This document shows positions 31,073-41,566 of a DNA stretch of 64,000 nt, piece after piece. How positions within the stretch are numbered: position 1 is the stretch's first letter; each line of letters opens with the position of its first letter. The notes beneath the pieces were generated by a model. That model did not search any database and was not told the DNA's origin. It saw nothing but the letters and a program-made list of their open reading frames with translations. This stretch comes from Trujillonella endophytica (GTDB lineage Bacteria > Actinomycetota > Actinomycetes > Mycobacteriales > Geodermatophilaceae): the NCBI RefSeq assembly GCF_900110555.1, contig NZ_FOEE01000003.1:186001-250000 (forward strand), in the 5' to 3' direction. The translations under genes and the position numbers were made by a program.

Positions 31073-32239
31073 GTGGTCCCGCTGCTGTCCCGACTGACGT
31101 CCCCCGGACGCCGGGCACCGGGGCCCCCCGTCTGGCTCGCCGCGGCCGCCACCGCCCTCTTCACCGTGCTGGGACTGCTCGGGCTGGCGCTGGCCCTCGT
31201 CGTGGTGCAGACCCTCGACCCGACCGGCGGGCTGCCGGTCGGCGGCTCCGCCACGCTCGCCGGCCAGATGTGGCTCCTGGCCCACGGCGGCCGCCTCCAG
31301 CTCGAGTCCGGCCCGCTGGCCGTCGCCCCGCTGCTTTTGACGGCGGCGATCGTGTGGGCGCTCGGCCGGATCGGCCGCGGTGTGGTCGCCGCGCGGGACG
31401 TCACCGGTGCCCGCGCCGGTGCCGAGGTCCTCGCCGTCGTCGTGGCGGTGCACGCCCTGCTGACGCTGTTCGTGGCGGTCGCCGTCGGAGCGCCCGGGCG
31501 CGGCCTGCTGCAGGCGGTCGCCGGAGCGGTCGCGCTCGCCCTGCTGGCGGCCGGCTGGGGCGTGGCGCGGGAGAGCGGCGTCCTCGACGACGTCCTGGCC
31601 CGCCTGCCCGCCCCGGTGCGGCCGGTGCTGCGCGCGGCGGCCGCCGGCCTGCTCGCCGCGGTGGCGATGTGCACCGCGGTCGTGGCGATCGCTGTGGCCG
31701 GCGACGCCTCGGGCTACGCGCGGATCACCGACGGGCTGGGTGGCGCGGGGGCGGGCGCGGTCGGCACGCTCGGGCTGGCGCTGCTCCTGCTGCCCAACGC
31801 CGCGGCCGCCGTCCTCGGGATGGCGGCGGGCCCCGGCTTCTACGTCGGCGAGGCCACCTACGTCTCCTACGACGGCGTCTCGGTCGGCCCGCTGCCGGCC
31901 CTGCCGCTGCTGGCCGCCCTCCCCGACACGAACGCCGTCCCGCTCGTCGCCCTGCTGTCCCTCGCGATCCCCGCGCTGGCCGGGCTCGTCGCCGGGATCG
32001 TCGTCGGCCGCCGCCTCCCCGACGACCAGGGCTCCGTGGCCGCGGGCCTGTGGGCCGTTCCGGCGGGGGTGCTCATGGGCGTCGGCGCGGCCGCGCTCGC
32101 CTGGGCCGGCGGTGGCGCGCTCGGCGACGGCGGCCTCGCGCGGATCGGGGCCCCGGCGCTGGTCACCGGCGTCTCGATGGCGGCCCAGGCGGGCATCGCC
32201 GCCGCGGTGGCGGCCGCCGTCACCCGCTGGCGCGCCTGA
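31073..32239 (+). CDS. perM: PerM-like integral membrane protein (DUF6350)
   Basis: 388 residues, eight to ten hydrophobic helices with a conserved-looking [22 protein letters not shown]-like loop near residue 260. In mycobacteria the gene between the Rv0954-like gene and purN is perM (Rv0955), a membrane protein required for division under stress; family and position match here. GTG 31073 was chosen because GACAGT lies six bases upstream and the protein then begins just before helix 1; the frame is open further upstream. Confidence 0.82.
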   Translation: MVPLLSRLTSPGRRAPGPPVWLAAAATALFTVLGLLGLALALVVVQTLDPTGGLPVGGSATLAGQMWLLAHGGRLQLESGPLAVAPLLLTAAIVWALGRIGRGVVAARDVTGARAGAEVLAVVVAVHALLTLFVAVAVGAPGRGLLQAVAGAVALALLAAGWGVARESGVLDDVLARLPAPVRPVLRAAAAGLLAAVAMCTAVVAIAVAGDASGYARITDGLGGAGAGAVGTLGLALLLLPNAAAAVLGMAAGPGFYVGEATYVSYDGVSVGPLPALPLLAALPDTNAVPLVALLSLAIPALAGLVAGIVVGRRLPDDQGSVAAGLWAVPAGVLMGVGAAALAWAGGGALGDGGLARIGAPALVTGVSMAAQAGIAAAVAAAVTRWRA

Positions 32240-32320
32240 GCGCACGGTCGTCCCGCGGCCCCGTCCAGCGGCTCGCTCCGAGCGTGCGAGGGGGGAGGAG
32301 GCCGGGGTCCCTCTCCCTTA

Positions 32321-32326
32321 TAGGGT
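32321..32326 (+). promoter_or_regulatory. -10 element, leaderless purN
   Basis: TAGGGT (within TATAGGGT), six bases before GTG 32333. Confidence 0.5.
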
Positions 32327-32332
32327 CGCGGA

Positions 32333-32956
32333 GTGCCGCCCGCCGAACCGACCCGGCGCACCCGGGTCGTCGTCCTGGTCTCCGGCACCGGTTCGCTGTG
32401 CGCCGCCCTGCTCGACGCCGCCGACGACCCCGCCTATCCGGCCGACGTCGTCGCGGTCGGCGCCGACCGCGAGGCACCCGGCCTGGAGCATGCGCGCCGC
32501 CGGGACCTCCCCACGTTCGTCTGCCGGCTCGGCGACCACCCGGACCGGGTCGCCTGGGACCGGGCGCTGGCCGGCGCCATCGCGGCGCACCGGCCCGACC
32601 TCGTCGTCTCGGCCGGCTTCATGAAGCTGGTGGGCCCCGCCGTCCTCGACGCGTTCGGCGGCCGGCTGCTCAACACCCACCCCGCGCTGCTCCCGGCCTT
32701 CCCGGGGGCGCACGCGGTCCGCGACGCGCTCGCCGCCGGCGCCGCGGTCACCGGCAGCACGGTGCACTGGGTCGACGCCGGGATGGACACCGGCCCGGTG
32801 ATCGCCCAGCGCGAGGTGCCGGTCCTCCCCGGCGACGACGAGGGCCGCCTGCACGAACGGATCAAGGCCGTGGAGCGGACGCTCCTGGTGGACACGGTGG
32901 CGCGCCTCGCCGCCGATCCGCCGTCCACACGCACCCCCAGGGAGACCCCCCGATGA
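32333..32956 (+). CDS. purN: Phosphoribosylglycinamide formyltransferase
   Basis: Third step of purine synthesis, transferring formyl from 10-formyl-THF to GAR. 207 residues: [18 protein letters not shown] phosphate loop, [13 protein letters not shown], the [20 protein letters not shown] active-site segment with His, and [20 protein letters not shown] with the catalytic Asp. GTG start. Overlaps purH by 4 bases (ATGA), so coupled. Confidence 0.95.
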   Translation: MPPAEPTRRTRVVVLVSGTGSLCAALLDAADDPAYPADVVAVGADREAPGLEHARRRDLPTFVCRLGDHPDRVAWDRALAGAIAAHRPDLVVSAGFMKLVGPAVLDAFGGRLLNTHPALLPAFPGAHAVRDALAAGAAVTGSTVHWVDAGMDTGPVIAQREVPVLPGDDEGRLHERIKAVERTLLVDTVARLAADPPSTRTPRETPR

Positions 32957-34503
32957 GCGACCGCACCCCCATCCGCCGCGCGCTCCTGGGCGTGTACGAC
33001 AAGAGCGGCATCGAGGAGCTGGCCCGCGGGCTGGTCGAGGCGGGGGTCGAGCTCGTCAGCACCGGCGCCACCGCCCGCCGGATCGCCGAGGCCGGCGTGC
33101 CGGTCACCCCCGTCGAGGAGGTCACCGGCTTCCCCGAGTGCCTCGACGGCCGGGTGAAGACCCTGCACCCGGCGGTGCACGCCGGGATCCTCGCCGACCG
33201 GCGCAAGCCCGAGCACGTGAGCCAGCTCGAGGAGCTGGGCATCCGCGCCTTCGACCTGGTGGTGGTCAACCTCTACCCGTTCACCGAGACCGTCGCCTCG
33301 GGCGCCGCCCCGGACGAGTGCGTCGAGCAGATCGACATCGGCGGGCCGGCGATGGTCCGGGCGGCGGCGAAGAACCACCCGTCGGTGGCGGTCGTCGTCG
33401 ACCCGGCGCGGTACGACGACGTGCTCGCCGCCGTCCGCGCGGGGGGCTTCGCCCTCGCCGAGCGGCAGCGGCTGGCCGCCGCGGCCTTCCGGCACACCGC
33501 GAGCTACGACATCGCCGTCGCCTCGTGGATGGGCAGCGTGCTGGCGCCCGAGGAGGAGTCGCCGTTCCCCGCCTGGGCGGGGGCGAGCTGGGAGCGCGCC
33601 GACGTGCTGCGCTACGGCGAGAATCCGCACCAGCAGGCCGCCCTCTACCGCGGGGTGCAGCCCGGGCTGGCCCACGCCGAGCAGCTGCACGGCAAGCAGA
33701 TGTCCTACAACAACTACGTCGACACCGACGCCGCCTGGCGGGCCGCGCACGACCACACGGACCCGTGCGTGGCGATCATCAAGCACGCCAACCCCTGCGG
33801 CATCGCCGTCGGCGCCGACATCTCCGCCGCGCACCGCAAGGCGCACGCGTGCGACCCCGTCTCCGCCTTCGGCGGCGTGATCGCCGCCAACCGCGAGGTC
33901 GACCTCGCGATGGCCGAGCAGGTCGCCGACGTCTTCACCGAGGTCGTCGTGGCCCCTTCGTTCACCGAGGACGCCGTGCAGGTCCTGACGGCGAAGAAGA
34001 ACATCCGCCTGCTGCGGCTGCCGACCGACGCCCGCAGCGGCGTGGAGTTCCGGCCGATCGGCGGCGGGGTGCTCCTGCAGTCGGTGGACCGCATCGACGC
34101 GGCCGGGGACGACCCCACCAGCTGGACGCTCGCGACCGGCGAGCCCCTGGACGCCGCCGAGCTGGACAACCTCGTGTTCGCCTGGCGCAGCGTGCGCGCC
34201 GTGCGCAGCAACGCGATCCTGCTCGCGCACGACAAGGCGACCGTCGGCGTCGGCATGGGGCAGGTCAACCGGGTGGACGCCGCCCGCCTCGCCGTCGCGC
34301 GGGCGGGGGAGCGGGCCGCCGGCTCCGTCGCCGCCTCGGACGCGTTCTTCCCCTTCGCCGACGGCCTCCAGGTGCTGGTCGACGCCGGCGTGCGCGCCGT
34401 CGTGCAGCCGGGTGGGTCCGTCCGCGACGAGGAGGTCGTCGCGGCCGCGGCCGCGGCCGGGGTGGCGATGTACCTCACCGGCACGCGCCACTTCGCGCAC
34501 TGA
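32953..34503 (+). CDS. purH: Bifunctional AICAR transformylase / IMP cyclohydrolase
   Basis: Last two steps to IMP. 516 residues. The MGS-like cyclohydrolase domain (about 1-200) has [34 protein letters not shown] and VNLYPF. The transformylase domain has [33 protein letters not shown] and the [19 protein letters not shown] end. ATG overlaps the purN stop. A GC-rich repeat follows. Confidence 0.97.
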   Translation: MSDRTPIRRALLGVYDKSGIEELARGLVEAGVELVSTGATARRIAEAGVPVTPVEEVTGFPECLDGRVKTLHPAVHAGILADRRKPEHVSQLEELGIRAFDLVVVNLYPFTETVASGAAPDECVEQIDIGGPAMVRAAAKNHPSVAVVVDPARYDDVLAAVRAGGFALAERQRLAAAAFRHTASYDIAVASWMGSVLAPEEESPFPAWAGASWERADVLRYGENPHQQAALYRGVQPGLAHAEQLHGKQMSYNNYVDTDAAWRAAHDHTDPCVAIIKHANPCGIAVGADISAAHRKAHACDPVSAFGGVIAANREVDLAMAEQVADVFTEVVVAPSFTEDAVQVLTAKKNIRLLRLPTDARSGVEFRPIGGGVLLQSVDRIDAAGDDPTSWTLATGEPLDAAELDNLVFAWRSVRAVRSNAILLAHDKATVGVGMGQVNRVDAARLAVARAGERAAGSVAASDAFFPFADGLQVLVDAGVRAVVQPGGSVRDEEVVAAAAAAGVAMYLTGTRHFAH

Positions 34504-34516
34504 GGAAGGACCCATG

Positions 34517-34576
34517 AAGGACCCCCTGCCCCCCACCGCTCGCACGCTCGCGGCGGGTCCCTGCGGGGGGCCCGCG
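34517..34576. repeat. GC-rich palindromic intergenic repeat, copy 2
   Basis: Core CGCTCGCACGCTCGCGGCGG, identical to the copy after guaA, between arms CCCCCTGC (34522-34529) and GCGGGGGG (34563-34570). It sits immediately after purH and ahead of the pentapeptide-repeat gene. Confidence 0.7.
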
Positions 34577-34602
34577 GGGGTGGCGTGAGGGGGAGACCGC
34601 AC

Positions 34603-35214
34603 GTGCAGCCGCCGGAGGCGGGAGAGGTGCTGGAGGACGTCGACCTCGCCCGCGTGGACTGGTGGGGCGCGGAGCTGACCGAGGTGACCTTCACGCGCTG
34701 CCGGTTCGACGACGCCGACCTCACCGAGGTGGTCACGCGGCGCTGCGTGTTCACCGAGTGCGTGCTCACCGGCGCCCGCATGGCCGGGACCCGGCACACC
34801 GGGACGGCGTTCCTCTCCTGCCGGTTCGACCGCGCCCGGCTGTTCGACGCCGCGTGGGAGGGGTGCAAGCTCACCGGCTCCCACTTCCTCGGGGCGACCC
34901 TGCGGCCGCTGAGCACCACCGACTCGGACTGGAGCTGGACGTCGCTGCGCGGGGTCGACCTCTCCGGCTCCGACCTGTCGGGCCAGCGCTTCGCCGAGGC
35001 CGACCTGACCGACGCGGACCTGCGCGAGTGCGACCTGACCGGGGCGGATCTGACGCGGGCGAACCTGCAGGGCGCCAAGCTGCGCGGCACCGACCTGCGC
35101 GGCGCCGTCACCGACGGGGTGAACTGGCGCGGGTTCGCCCTCGCCGGGGTGCGCCTGGACCTCGCCCAGTCCGTCCAGGTGGCCCGGGCACACGGTGCTC
35201 TGGTGACCGACTGA
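34603..35214 (+). CDS. Pentapeptide-repeat protein
   Basis: 203 residues from GTG 34603, with AGGGGGAG seven bases upstream (an in-frame GTG at 34585 is less well placed). Repeats of the A(D/N)LXX type run from about 20 to 190, clearest in the second half: DLSGSDLSGQRF, ADLTDADLRECDLTGADLTR and ANLQGAKLRGTDLRGA. A right-handed quadrilateral beta-helix is expected. Some such proteins mimic DNA and protect gyrase, but nothing here identifies a target. The stop overlaps the ribosome site of the next small gene. Confidence 0.85.
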   Translation: MQPPEAGEVLEDVDLARVDWWGAELTEVTFTRCRFDDADLTEVVTRRCVFTECVLTGARMAGTRHTGTAFLSCRFDRARLFDAAWEGCKLTGSHFLGATLRPLSTTDSDWSWTSLRGVDLSGSDLSGQRFAEADLTDADLRECDLTGADLTRANLQGAKLRGTDLRGAVTDGVNWRGFALAGVRLDLAQSVQVARAHGALVTD

Positions 35215-35221
35215 GGTCACA

Positions 35222-35581
35222 GTGACCGGTGTGATCCGGACCCTTCCGTCACGGGTTTGGAATCCGCATAGTGTGGGAATGCTCGCGGCTCTCTTCCTGG
35301 TCCTGTTGATCGGCTGCACCGTCGCCGTCTGGAAGGACCTCGTCCATCAGGGCAGCGATGTCCCCGTCAGCCGGCGGGAGCACGCACGCGAGGCCACGGC
35401 CCGCACCCGGCGCACGCTGCGGTCCTACCTGCCGCGCTCGCGCAAGCCGCACCTGCCGCGCGAGGACCGCGCACCGCTGCCGGGCCGCATCACCTGCAGC
35501 GACGTCTCCGACTACGTGACGGCCGGCTACGAGGGGATCGTCATCCACCTCATGCAGGCCGACCGCCGCCGCCGGGCGTAG
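35222..35581 (+). CDS. Small single-helix membrane protein
   Basis: 119 residues, GTG 35222 with a TGAGGTCACA site overlapping the previous stop codon. One transmembrane helix (about 20-38, MLAALFLVLLIGCTVAVW), then a basic Arg-rich segment and a short folded-looking end (CSDVSDYVTAGYEGIVIHLM). A TAGTGT hexamer lies just before an internal ATG at 35279, so a shorter form starting there is possible. No family recognised. Confidence 0.65.
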   Translation: MTGVIRTLPSRVWNPHSVGMLAALFLVLLIGCTVAVWKDLVHQGSDVPVSRREHAREATARTRRTLRSYLPRSRKPHLPREDRAPLPGRITCSDVSDYVTAGYEGIVIHLMQADRRRRA

Positions 35582-35596
35582 TCAACGCACCCGTCG

Positions 35597-36313
35597 TCAC
35601 CGCACCTTGGGGCCGGTCAGCATCGCCTTGAGGGCGCCGAGCAGGCCGAGCGCGGGAACGGCGACGGCGACCCAGTAGCCGATCTCGAAGAAGTCCCACG
35701 TGAACTCGACGAAGTTGGCGAGCACCACGACGCCGACCAGCGCCGGCAGCGTCACCAGCAGGGCCAGGACGCCCAGGGACCGGTGACCGCGGCCGGGCAC
35801 GAGGACGAGCAGGCCCAGCACCAGCAGCGCGCCGCCGGCGAGCACGATGACCGGCGGTGGCCAGGAGTTGGCGTCGAAGTCCTCGAAGCCGTCGGTCAGC
35901 AGGTCCCAGCCGTTCGCGCCGCGCACCCAGTCCAGGAGCAGGCTGACCCCGGCCGCGATGCCGGCGAGGACCAGCAGCAGGCCGGCCAGCACGTCCGGCC
36001 GGCGGACCGTGACCGGCGTGGTCGAGTACTGGGGGGTCGTGTAGTACTGCTCGCCCTCGTCGGCGTACCCGTGGGCGCCGCTGCCGGACCGCAGGTCCGT
36101 GCCCGCTGCCGAGCCGGCCCCGCCCGCGCTCCCGCCCCCGCCCGCGCTCCCGCCCCCGCCCGCGCTCCCGCCGACCGCGCTGGCCCCGGCGCCCGAGTAG
36201 GGGGCGCCGCCGGCCGGCTGCCCGCCCGGCGTGCCGCTCTCCTGCCAGCCGAGCGACGGCTGCGCCGCCACCTCGTGCCGCGGGCCTGCGGAGGACTGGT
36301 CGCGCTCGCTCAT
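35597..36313 (-). CDS. Membrane protein with Gly-Ser repeat N-terminus
   Basis: 238 residues, ATG 36313 with GAGGAG upstream. The soluble N-terminus contains three copies of GGGGSA-type repeats (encoded by an 18-bp tandem repeat) and a [11 protein letters not shown] segment; four hydrophobic helices follow (about 107-127, 150-170, 178-200, 212-232). No known family identified. It shares the plan of a disordered tail plus four helices with the pair at 29.3-30.9 kb, but without clear sequence similarity. Divergent from folD. Confidence 0.72.
   Translation of the reverse strand: MSERDQSSAGPRHEVAAQPSLGWQESGTPGGQPAGGAPYSGAGASAVGGSAGGGGSAGGGGSAGGAGSAAGTDLRSGSGAHGYADEGEQYYTTPQYSTTPVTVRRPDVLAGLLLVLAGIAAGVSLLLDWVRGANGWDLLTDGFEDFDANSWPPPVIVLAGGALLVLGLLVLVPGRGHRSLGVLALLVTLPALVGVVVLANFVEFTWDFFEIGYWVAVAVPALGLLGALKAMLTGPKVR
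36121..36174. repeat. 18-bp tandem repeat inside a coding region
   Basis: CGCCCGCGCTCCCGCCCC repeated at 36121, 36139 and 36157 (last copy changed in its final two bases). It encodes Gly-Gly-Gly-Gly-Ser-Ala on the minus strand, so copy-number change would keep frame. Confidence 0.85.
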
Positions 36314-36436
36314 GGGCTCTCCTCGCTGGGTCGCGCGGGCGCGGGGAGGACGCCCACTGCGGCGCCAGCCTAGGGCCGGGGCGTCGCCGCCGGGGTCCTC
36401 GCGGGTACGCGGTCGCTGGCCCGGAGCGCTCTCGGG

Positions 36437-36442
36437 CAGACT
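36437..36442 (+). promoter_or_regulatory. Possible -10 element of folD
   Basis: CAGACT seven bases before GTG 36450; the identical hexamer and spacing precede yihY. Confidence 0.35.
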
Positions 36443-36449
36443 GTCGCCC

Positions 36450-37319
36450 GTGCCCGCCACGACCCTCGACGGCAAGGCCACCGCCGCCGCGATCCGTACC
36501 GAACTGACCGACCGCGTGGCCGCGCTGACCGCCGCGGGCCACCGCCCCGGGCTCGGCACCCTCCTGGTCGGCGACGACCCGGGCAGCCGCTGGTACGTCA
36601 ACGCCAAGCACTCCGACTGCGCGCAGGTCGGCATCGCGAGCATCCAGCGCGAGCTGCCTGCCACCGCCGGCCTGGCCGACGTGCTGGCCGTCGTGGAGGA
36701 GCTCAACGCCGACCCGGCGTGCACCGGCTACATCGTCCAGCTGCCGCTGCCGCGCCAGGTCGACGAGTACGCCGTCCTCGAGGCGATGGACCCGGGGAAG
36801 GACGCCGACGGGCTGCACCCCACCAACCTGGGCCGGCTGGTGCTCGGCGTCGAGGGTCCGCTGCCGTGCACGCCGGTGGGCATCGTCGAGCTGCTGCGCC
36901 GCCACGACGTGCCGATCGCCGGCGCCGAGGTCGTGGTCGTCGGCCGCGGCATCACCGTCGGCCGCCCGCTGGGCCTGCTGCTGACCCGGCGCTCGGAGAA
37001 CGCGACCGTGACCCTGTGCCACACCGGCACCCGCGACCTGGCCTCGCACCTGCGTGCCGCCGACATCGTCGTCGCCGCGGCCGGGGTCCCCGGCCTGGTC
37101 ACCAGGGACCTGGTGAAGCCGGGCGCGGCGGTCCTCGACGTGGGGGTCAGCCGGGTCGACGGCAAGATCGCCGGCGACGTGGCCAAGGACGTGGTCGAGG
37201 TGGCCGGCCACGTGGCGCCCAACCCCGGCGGGGTCGGGCCGATGACGCGGGCCATGCTCCTGCAGAACGTCGTGCTGGCCGCCGAGCGCGACGCCGCCCG
37301 GTCGGTGCCCTCGGCGTGA
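36450..37319 (+). CDS. folD: Methylenetetrahydrofolate dehydrogenase/cyclohydrolase
   Basis: Interconverts 5,10-methylene- and 10-formyl-THF, feeding purN and purH. 289 residues: substrate site [14 protein letters not shown] with the catalytic Lys, [28 protein letters not shown]-type segment, and NADP domain [19 protein letters not shown]-terminus [16 protein letters not shown] is diagnostic. GTG start, probably leaderless. Overlaps the DUF3017 gene by GTGA. Confidence 0.96.
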   Translation: MPATTLDGKATAAAIRTELTDRVAALTAAGHRPGLGTLLVGDDPGSRWYVNAKHSDCAQVGIASIQRELPATAGLADVLAVVEELNADPACTGYIVQLPLPRQVDEYAVLEAMDPGKDADGLHPTNLGRLVLGVEGPLPCTPVGIVELLRRHDVPIAGAEVVVVGRGITVGRPLGLLLTRRSENATVTLCHTGTRDLASHLRAADIVVAAAGVPGLVTRDLVKPGAAVLDVGVSRVDGKIAGDVAKDVVEVAGHVAPNPGGVGPMTRAMLLQNVVLAAERDAARSVPSA

Positions 37320-37660
37320 CGGCCGTGACCCGCCCGCCGCTCTACCGCCGCCGGCCGTTCCTGGCCGGGCTGCTGCGCCAGCTGCCGCTGCTGGCCGTCC
37401 TGCTCGCGGTGGGCGTGGGGCTGGCCATGGTGGCGTTCGAGCACTGGCGCCGCGGCCTGGTCGTCATGGGCGTCGCGCTGATGGCCGCGGCGCTCCTGCG
37501 GCTGCTCCTGCCGGTGCGCCGGGTCGGCTTCCTCGCCGTCCGCAGCCGGCCGGTGGACGTCGTCCTGCTGGCCGGCGTCGGGGCGGCCGTCGTCGCGGCC
37601 GCCCTGGCCATCCCGGCGGACGCCGCCGGTGTCTCCGGGATCCCGCCGGTGACCCGCTGA
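37316..37660 (+). CDS. DUF3017 family small membrane protein
   Basis: 114 residues, GTG start overlapping folD. Three hydrophobic helices (about 20-42, 46-64, 80-100) with the conserved-looking [19 protein letters not shown] and [22 protein letters not shown]3017 proteins regularly follow folD in actinobacteria, including M. tuberculosis. Function unknown. Confidence 0.8.
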   Translation: MTAVTRPPLYRRRPFLAGLLRQLPLLAVLLAVGVGLAMVAFEHWRRGLVVMGVALMAAALLRLLLPVRRVGFLAVRSRPVDVVLLAGVGAAVVAAALAIPADAAGVSGIPPVTR

Positions 37661-37683
37661 GGCGCGCGAGTGCGTTCTGACGC

Positions 37684-37689
37684 TAGGTT
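37684..37689 (+). promoter_or_regulatory. -10 element, leaderless mdh
   Basis: TAGGTT seven bases before ATG 37697. Confidence 0.5.
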
Positions 37690-37696
37690 GGCCGCC

Positions 37697-38680
37697 ATGG
37701 CAGAGCAGCCTCGGAACGGCGGGTCCTCCCAGAGCAGGGCCCTGAACGGCAAGGTCACCGTCGTCGGCGCCGGGTTCTACGGCTCGACCACCGCTCTCCG
37801 TCTGGCGGAGTACGACGTCTTCGAGACCGTCGTCCTCACCGACATCGTCGAGGGCAAGCCCGAGGGCCTGGCCCTCGACATCAACCAGTCCCGTCCGATC
37901 GAGGGCTTCGAGACGAAGGTCGTCGGCGTCGGGGGTGGCTCCTACGAGGGCACCGAGGGGTCCGACGTCGTCGTCGTGACCGCCGGGGTGCCACGCAAGC
38001 CGGGCATGAGCCGGATGGACCTCATCGAGACCAACGCCGGCATCGTCCGCCAGGTCGCCGAGAACGTCGCGCGCACCTCACCCGACGCGGTGGTCATCGT
38101 GGTGTCCAACCCCCTGGACGAGATGACGGCGCTCGCCCAGCTCGCCACCGGGTTCCCCAAGCAGCGGGTGATGGGCCAGGCCGGGATGCTCGACACCGCC
38201 CGGTTCAGCCACTTCGTCGCCGAGGAGCTCGGCGTGCCCGTCGCGTCGGTGCGCACCCTCACGCTGGGGTCGCACGGCGACACGATGGTCCCGGTGCCCT
38301 CCCGCTGCACCGTCGACAGCAAGCCGCTGGCCGACGTGCTGGCGGCCGACCGCATCGAGGATCTCGTCACCCGGACCCGCAACGGCGGGGCCGAGGTCGT
38401 CGCGCTGCTGAAGACCGGGTCGGCCTACTACGCGCCGTCGGCGGCCGCGGCCCGGATGGCCAAGGCCGTCATCGAGGACTCCGGCGCCGTGATGCCGGTG
38501 TGCACCTGGGTCGACGGCGAGTACGACATCTCCGGCGTCTACCTCGGCGTGGAGGCCGAGATCGGACGCGAGGGAGTGCGGCGGGTCGTGCAGGGCGACC
38601 TGACCGAGAGCGAGCTGGCCGGATTGCGCGAGGCGGCGGAGGCCGTGCGCGCGAAACAGGCCGACGTCGCCGATCTGTGA
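37697..38680 (+). CDS. mdh: Malate dehydrogenase (LDH-like type)
   Basis: 327 residues. NAD-binding [15 protein letters not shown], acidic TDIVEG at strand 2, substrate-loop [10 protein letters not shown] with the Arg pair that favours malate/oxaloacetate over lactate, VSNPLDEMT, and the catalytic GSHGDTMVP histidine. The stretch [21 protein letters not shown] fits the tetrameric, LDH-like MDH group. ATG 37697 follows TAGGTT by seven bases; the longer frame to 37670 is rejected. Next to icd, so two TCA enzymes are adjacent. Confidence 0.93.
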   Translation: MAEQPRNGGSSQSRALNGKVTVVGAGFYGSTTALRLAEYDVFETVVLTDIVEGKPEGLALDINQSRPIEGFETKVVGVGGGSYEGTEGSDVVVVTAGVPRKPGMSRMDLIETNAGIVRQVAENVARTSPDAVVIVVSNPLDEMTALAQLATGFPKQRVMGQAGMLDTARFSHFVAEELGVPVASVRTLTLGSHGDTMVPVPSRCTVDSKPLADVLAADRIEDLVTRTRNGGAEVVALLKTGSAYYAPSAAAARMAKAVIEDSGAVMPVCTWVDGEYDISGVYLGVEAEIGREGVRRVVQGDLTESELAGLREAAEAVRAKQADVADL

Positions 38681-38723
38681 CCGAACTCCGACCGCGAACG
38701 GTCGGAGCTGTAGAGAGGGAAAC

Positions 38724-39938
38724 ATGAGCAAGATCAAGGTCGAGGGCACGGTCGTCGAACTCGACGGCGACGAGATGACGCGGATCATCTGGCAGTTCAT
38801 CAAGGACCAGTTGATCCTCCCGTACCTCGACGTGAACCTCGAGTACTACGACCTCGGCATCGAGCACCGCGACGCCACCGACGACCAGGTGACGATCGAC
38901 TCGGCCAACGCCATCAAGAAGCACGGTGTCGGCGTCAAGTGCGCCACCATCACCCCGGACGAGGCGCGGGTCGAGGAGTTCGGCCTCAAGAAGATGTGGC
39001 GGTCGCCGAACGGCACCATCCGCAACATCCTCGGCGGCGTCATCTTCCGCGAGCCGATCATCATGCAGAACGTGCCGCGCCTGGTGCCCGGCTGGACCAA
39101 GCCGATCATCGTCGGCCGTCACGCCTTCGGTGACCAGTACCGCGCCACCGACTTCACGTTCCCCTCCGCGGGCACGCTCACCGTGACCTTCACCCCGTCC
39201 GACGGCTCCGCGCCGATCGAGCACGAGGTCTTCCAGGCTCCCGGCGCCGGCGTCTCGCTGTCGATGTACAACCTCGACGCCTCGATCCAGGACTTCGCCC
39301 GGGCGTCGCTGAACTACGGCCTCGACCGCGGCTACCCGGTCTACCTCTCCACGAAGAACACGATCCTCAAGGCCTACGACGGCCGGTTCAAGGACATCTT
39401 CGAGGAGGTCTTCCAGGCGGAGTTCAAGGAGAAGTTCGACGCCGCCGGGATCACCTACGAGCACCGGCTGATCGACGACATGGTCGCCGCGTCCCTCAAG
39501 TGGGAGGGCGGCTACGTCTGGGCCTGCAAGAACTACGACGGCGACGTCCAGTCCGACACCGTGGCGCAGGGCTTCGGCTCGCTGGGCCTGATGACGTCGG
39601 TGCTGGCCACCCCGGACGGCCGCACCGTGGAGGCCGAGGCCGCGCACGGCACGGTCACCCGGCACTACCGGCAGCACCAGCAGGGCAAGGAGACGTCGAC
39701 CAACCCGATCGCGTCGATCTTCGCCTGGACGCGGGGCCTGGCCCACCGCGGCAAGCTGGACGGCACCCCCGAGGTGACGCGCTTCGCCGAGACGCTGGAG
39801 AAGGTCTGCATCGACACCGTGGAGAGCGGCCAGATGACCAAGGACCTGGCGCTGCTGATCTCCAAGGACAGCCCGTGGCTGACCACCCAGGACTTCCTGG
39901 CGGCCATCGACGACAACCTGAAGAAGGCCATGGCCTGA
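38724..39938 (+). CDS. icd: NADP-dependent isocitrate dehydrogenase
   Basis: 404 residues of the eukaryote-like homodimeric type, as in M. tuberculosis Icd1. Motifs: [23 protein letters not shown]-type [14 protein letters not shown], the metal-binding [16 protein letters not shown], and [23 protein letters not shown] for NADP. Ribosome site GAGAGGG; 43 bases after mdh, so possibly cotranscribed. A strong terminator follows. Confidence 0.96.
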   Translation: MSKIKVEGTVVELDGDEMTRIIWQFIKDQLILPYLDVNLEYYDLGIEHRDATDDQVTIDSANAIKKHGVGVKCATITPDEARVEEFGLKKMWRSPNGTIRNILGGVIFREPIIMQNVPRLVPGWTKPIIVGRHAFGDQYRATDFTFPSAGTLTVTFTPSDGSAPIEHEVFQAPGAGVSLSMYNLDASIQDFARASLNYGLDRGYPVYLSTKNTILKAYDGRFKDIFEEVFQAEFKEKFDAAGITYEHRLIDDMVAASLKWEGGYVWACKNYDGDVQSDTVAQGFGSLGLMTSVLATPDGRTVEAEAAHGTVTRHYRQHQQGKETSTNPIASIFAWTRGLAHRGKLDGTPEVTRFAETLEKVCIDTVESGQMTKDLALLISKDSPWLTTQDFLAAIDDNLKKAMA

Positions 39939-39974
39939 GAGGCCTCGTCCTCCTCGCGGCGAGCCCGCACCGCA

Positions 39975-40014
39975 CGTCGGCCCCCTCACCCCGCCGCGGG
40001 TGAGGGGGCCGACG
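39975..40014 (+). terminator. 17-bp perfect hairpin terminator of icd
   Basis: Arms 39975-39991 and 39998-40014 (CGTCGGCCCCCTCACCC) around CGCCGC. No gene is evident between here and 40181, which should hold the next promoter. Confidence 0.85.
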
Positions 40015-40181
40015 CGCGCTCGGGGGGCCCGCCGTTCGCGTGGTCGGAGAAGCCCCCGGTCCCGCACGTCGGCGCTGCGCGGGTGTGATCCGTTCGAGGG
40101 GGCGCCCGGTGGGCAGCGCGTGTGCGGACCGGCAGCATGGGCGCGGTCCGCAGCACCCGAACCGACAGGAGCGCGCCGCCG

Positions 40182-41510
40182 GTGAGCGACGTCTGGCTCG
40201 ACATCGTCATGGTCGTCGTCTTCGTCCTGATCGGCGGCGCCTTCTCGGGGGCGGAGATCGCGCTGGTCTCCCTGCGCGAGTCGCAGGTGCGGGCGATGGC
40301 CGAGAACGGGGGACGGCGCGGTCGTGCGGTCTCCCGGCTGCTCGGCGACCCCAACCGCTTCCTCGCCGCCGTCCAGGTCGGCGTCACCCTCGCCGGCTTC
40401 TTCTCCGCGGCCTTCGGCGCCAGCACGCTGTCCGAGCCCCTTGCGGACGTGTTCCGGGACCGGGGGACGTCCGAGGGCCTCGCGGGCACCCTGGCCCTGG
40501 TCCTGGTCACCCTCGCGATCAGCTACCTGTCGCTGGTGGTGGGGGAGCTGACCCCCAAGCGGCTGGCCCTACAGCGGGCCGAGGGGTTCTCCCTGCTGGT
40601 CGCCTCCCCGCTGGACGGCATCGCGAAGGCGGCCCGACCGGTCATCTGGCTGCTGTCCCGGTCGACCAACGTCCTCGTCCGGCTGCTCGGCGGGGACCCC
40701 CGGGTGGCCGGCGAGCAGATCAGCCAGGAGGAGCTGCGGGACCTGGTGGCCGCCCACGAGTCGCTGAGCAGCGACGAGCGCCGGCTCATCAACGAGGTGT
40801 TCCGGGCCGGCGACCGGGAGGTCCGCGAGGTGATGACGCCGCGGACGGAGGTCGACTTCCTCGACGCCGCGCTCACCGCGAGCCGGGCCGCCCGCCAGAT
40901 CACCGACAGCAGCCACTCGCGCTATCCGGTCGCCGGCCGCGACCAGGACGACGTCGTCGGCTTCGTGCACATCCGCGACCTGCTGATGCCCCACCACCCC
41001 GCCGGGCGTGCGGCGACCGTCGGAGACCTGGCCCGCGAGGTCAAGCGGCTGCCCGGCACCGCCGGCGTGCTCACCGCGCTGTCGGAGATGCGCCGGGAGA
41101 GCCAGCACCTGGCGATCGTCGTCGACGAGTACGGCGGCACCGACGGCATCGTCACCCTCGAGGACCTCATCGAGGAGGTCATCGGCGAGATCTACGACGA
41201 GTACGACGAGGACGTCGCACCGGAGCCGGCCCAGGTGCCCGGGGGTCCGCAGGAGGTCGACGGCCTGCTCAACCTTGACGACTTCGCCGAGCACACCGAC
41301 CTGCACCTGCCCGAGGGGCCCTACGAGACCGTGGCCGGGTACGTGCTCTCCGAGCTCGGCCGGCTGCCCGAGGTCGGCGACGCCGTGGAGGTCGAGGGGC
41401 GCCGGCTCCTCGTCCTCGAGCTGGACGGGCGGCGGATCGCCCGGCTGTCGGTGACCCGCCCGGCACCGACCGCGCCCCCGACCTCGGCCGCCGACGACGA
41501 CCGGGCTTAG
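40182..41510 (+). CDS. CorC/HlyC-family transporter (CNNM, CBS domains)
   Basis: 442 residues from GTG 40182 (CAGGAG about 11 bases upstream). N-terminal CNNM/DUF21 domain with three to four helices (GGAFSGAEIALVSLRES, VTLAGFFSAAFGAS), a CBS pair (about 215-345: VREVMTPRTEVDFLD, HLAIVVDEYGGTDGIVTLED), the acidic EEVIGEIYDEYDED linker and a C-terminal CorC_HlyC domain. Relatives include magnesium exporters such as MpfA. Likely membrane magnesium/cobalt transport; hemolysin activity is a historical label only. Confidence 0.88.
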   Translation: MSDVWLDIVMVVVFVLIGGAFSGAEIALVSLRESQVRAMAENGGRRGRAVSRLLGDPNRFLAAVQVGVTLAGFFSAAFGASTLSEPLADVFRDRGTSEGLAGTLALVLVTLAISYLSLVVGELTPKRLALQRAEGFSLLVASPLDGIAKAARPVIWLLSRSTNVLVRLLGGDPRVAGEQISQEELRDLVAAHESLSSDERRLINEVFRAGDREVREVMTPRTEVDFLDAALTASRAARQITDSSHSRYPVAGRDQDDVVGFVHIRDLLMPHHPAGRAATVGDLAREVKRLPGTAGVLTALSEMRRESQHLAIVVDEYGGTDGIVTLEDLIEEVIGEIYDEYDEDVAPEPAQVPGGPQEVDGLLNLDDFAEHTDLHLPEGPYETVAGYVLSELGRLPEVGDAVEVEGRRLLVLELDGRRIARLSVTRPAPTAPPTSAADDDRA

Positions 41511-41566
41511 ACGAAGGCCCCCGCCGCAGGGGCCCACCACTAGCGAGCTCGCGGCGGGGCCGACGT
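41511..41566. repeat. GC-rich palindromic intergenic repeat, diverged copy
   Basis: CCCACCACTAGCGAGCTCGC then GGCGGGG aligns without gaps to the copy after purH over the core (41536-41558). Located between convergent CorC-family gene and galE, so it probably ends both. Confidence 0.6.

Noticed and set aside
36121-36174. Repeats that might suggest a CRISPR array (also 24051-24110 and 60514-60570)
   Set aside because: Units are directly adjacent with no spacers, two of the three arrays lie in coding frames, and there are no cas genes.
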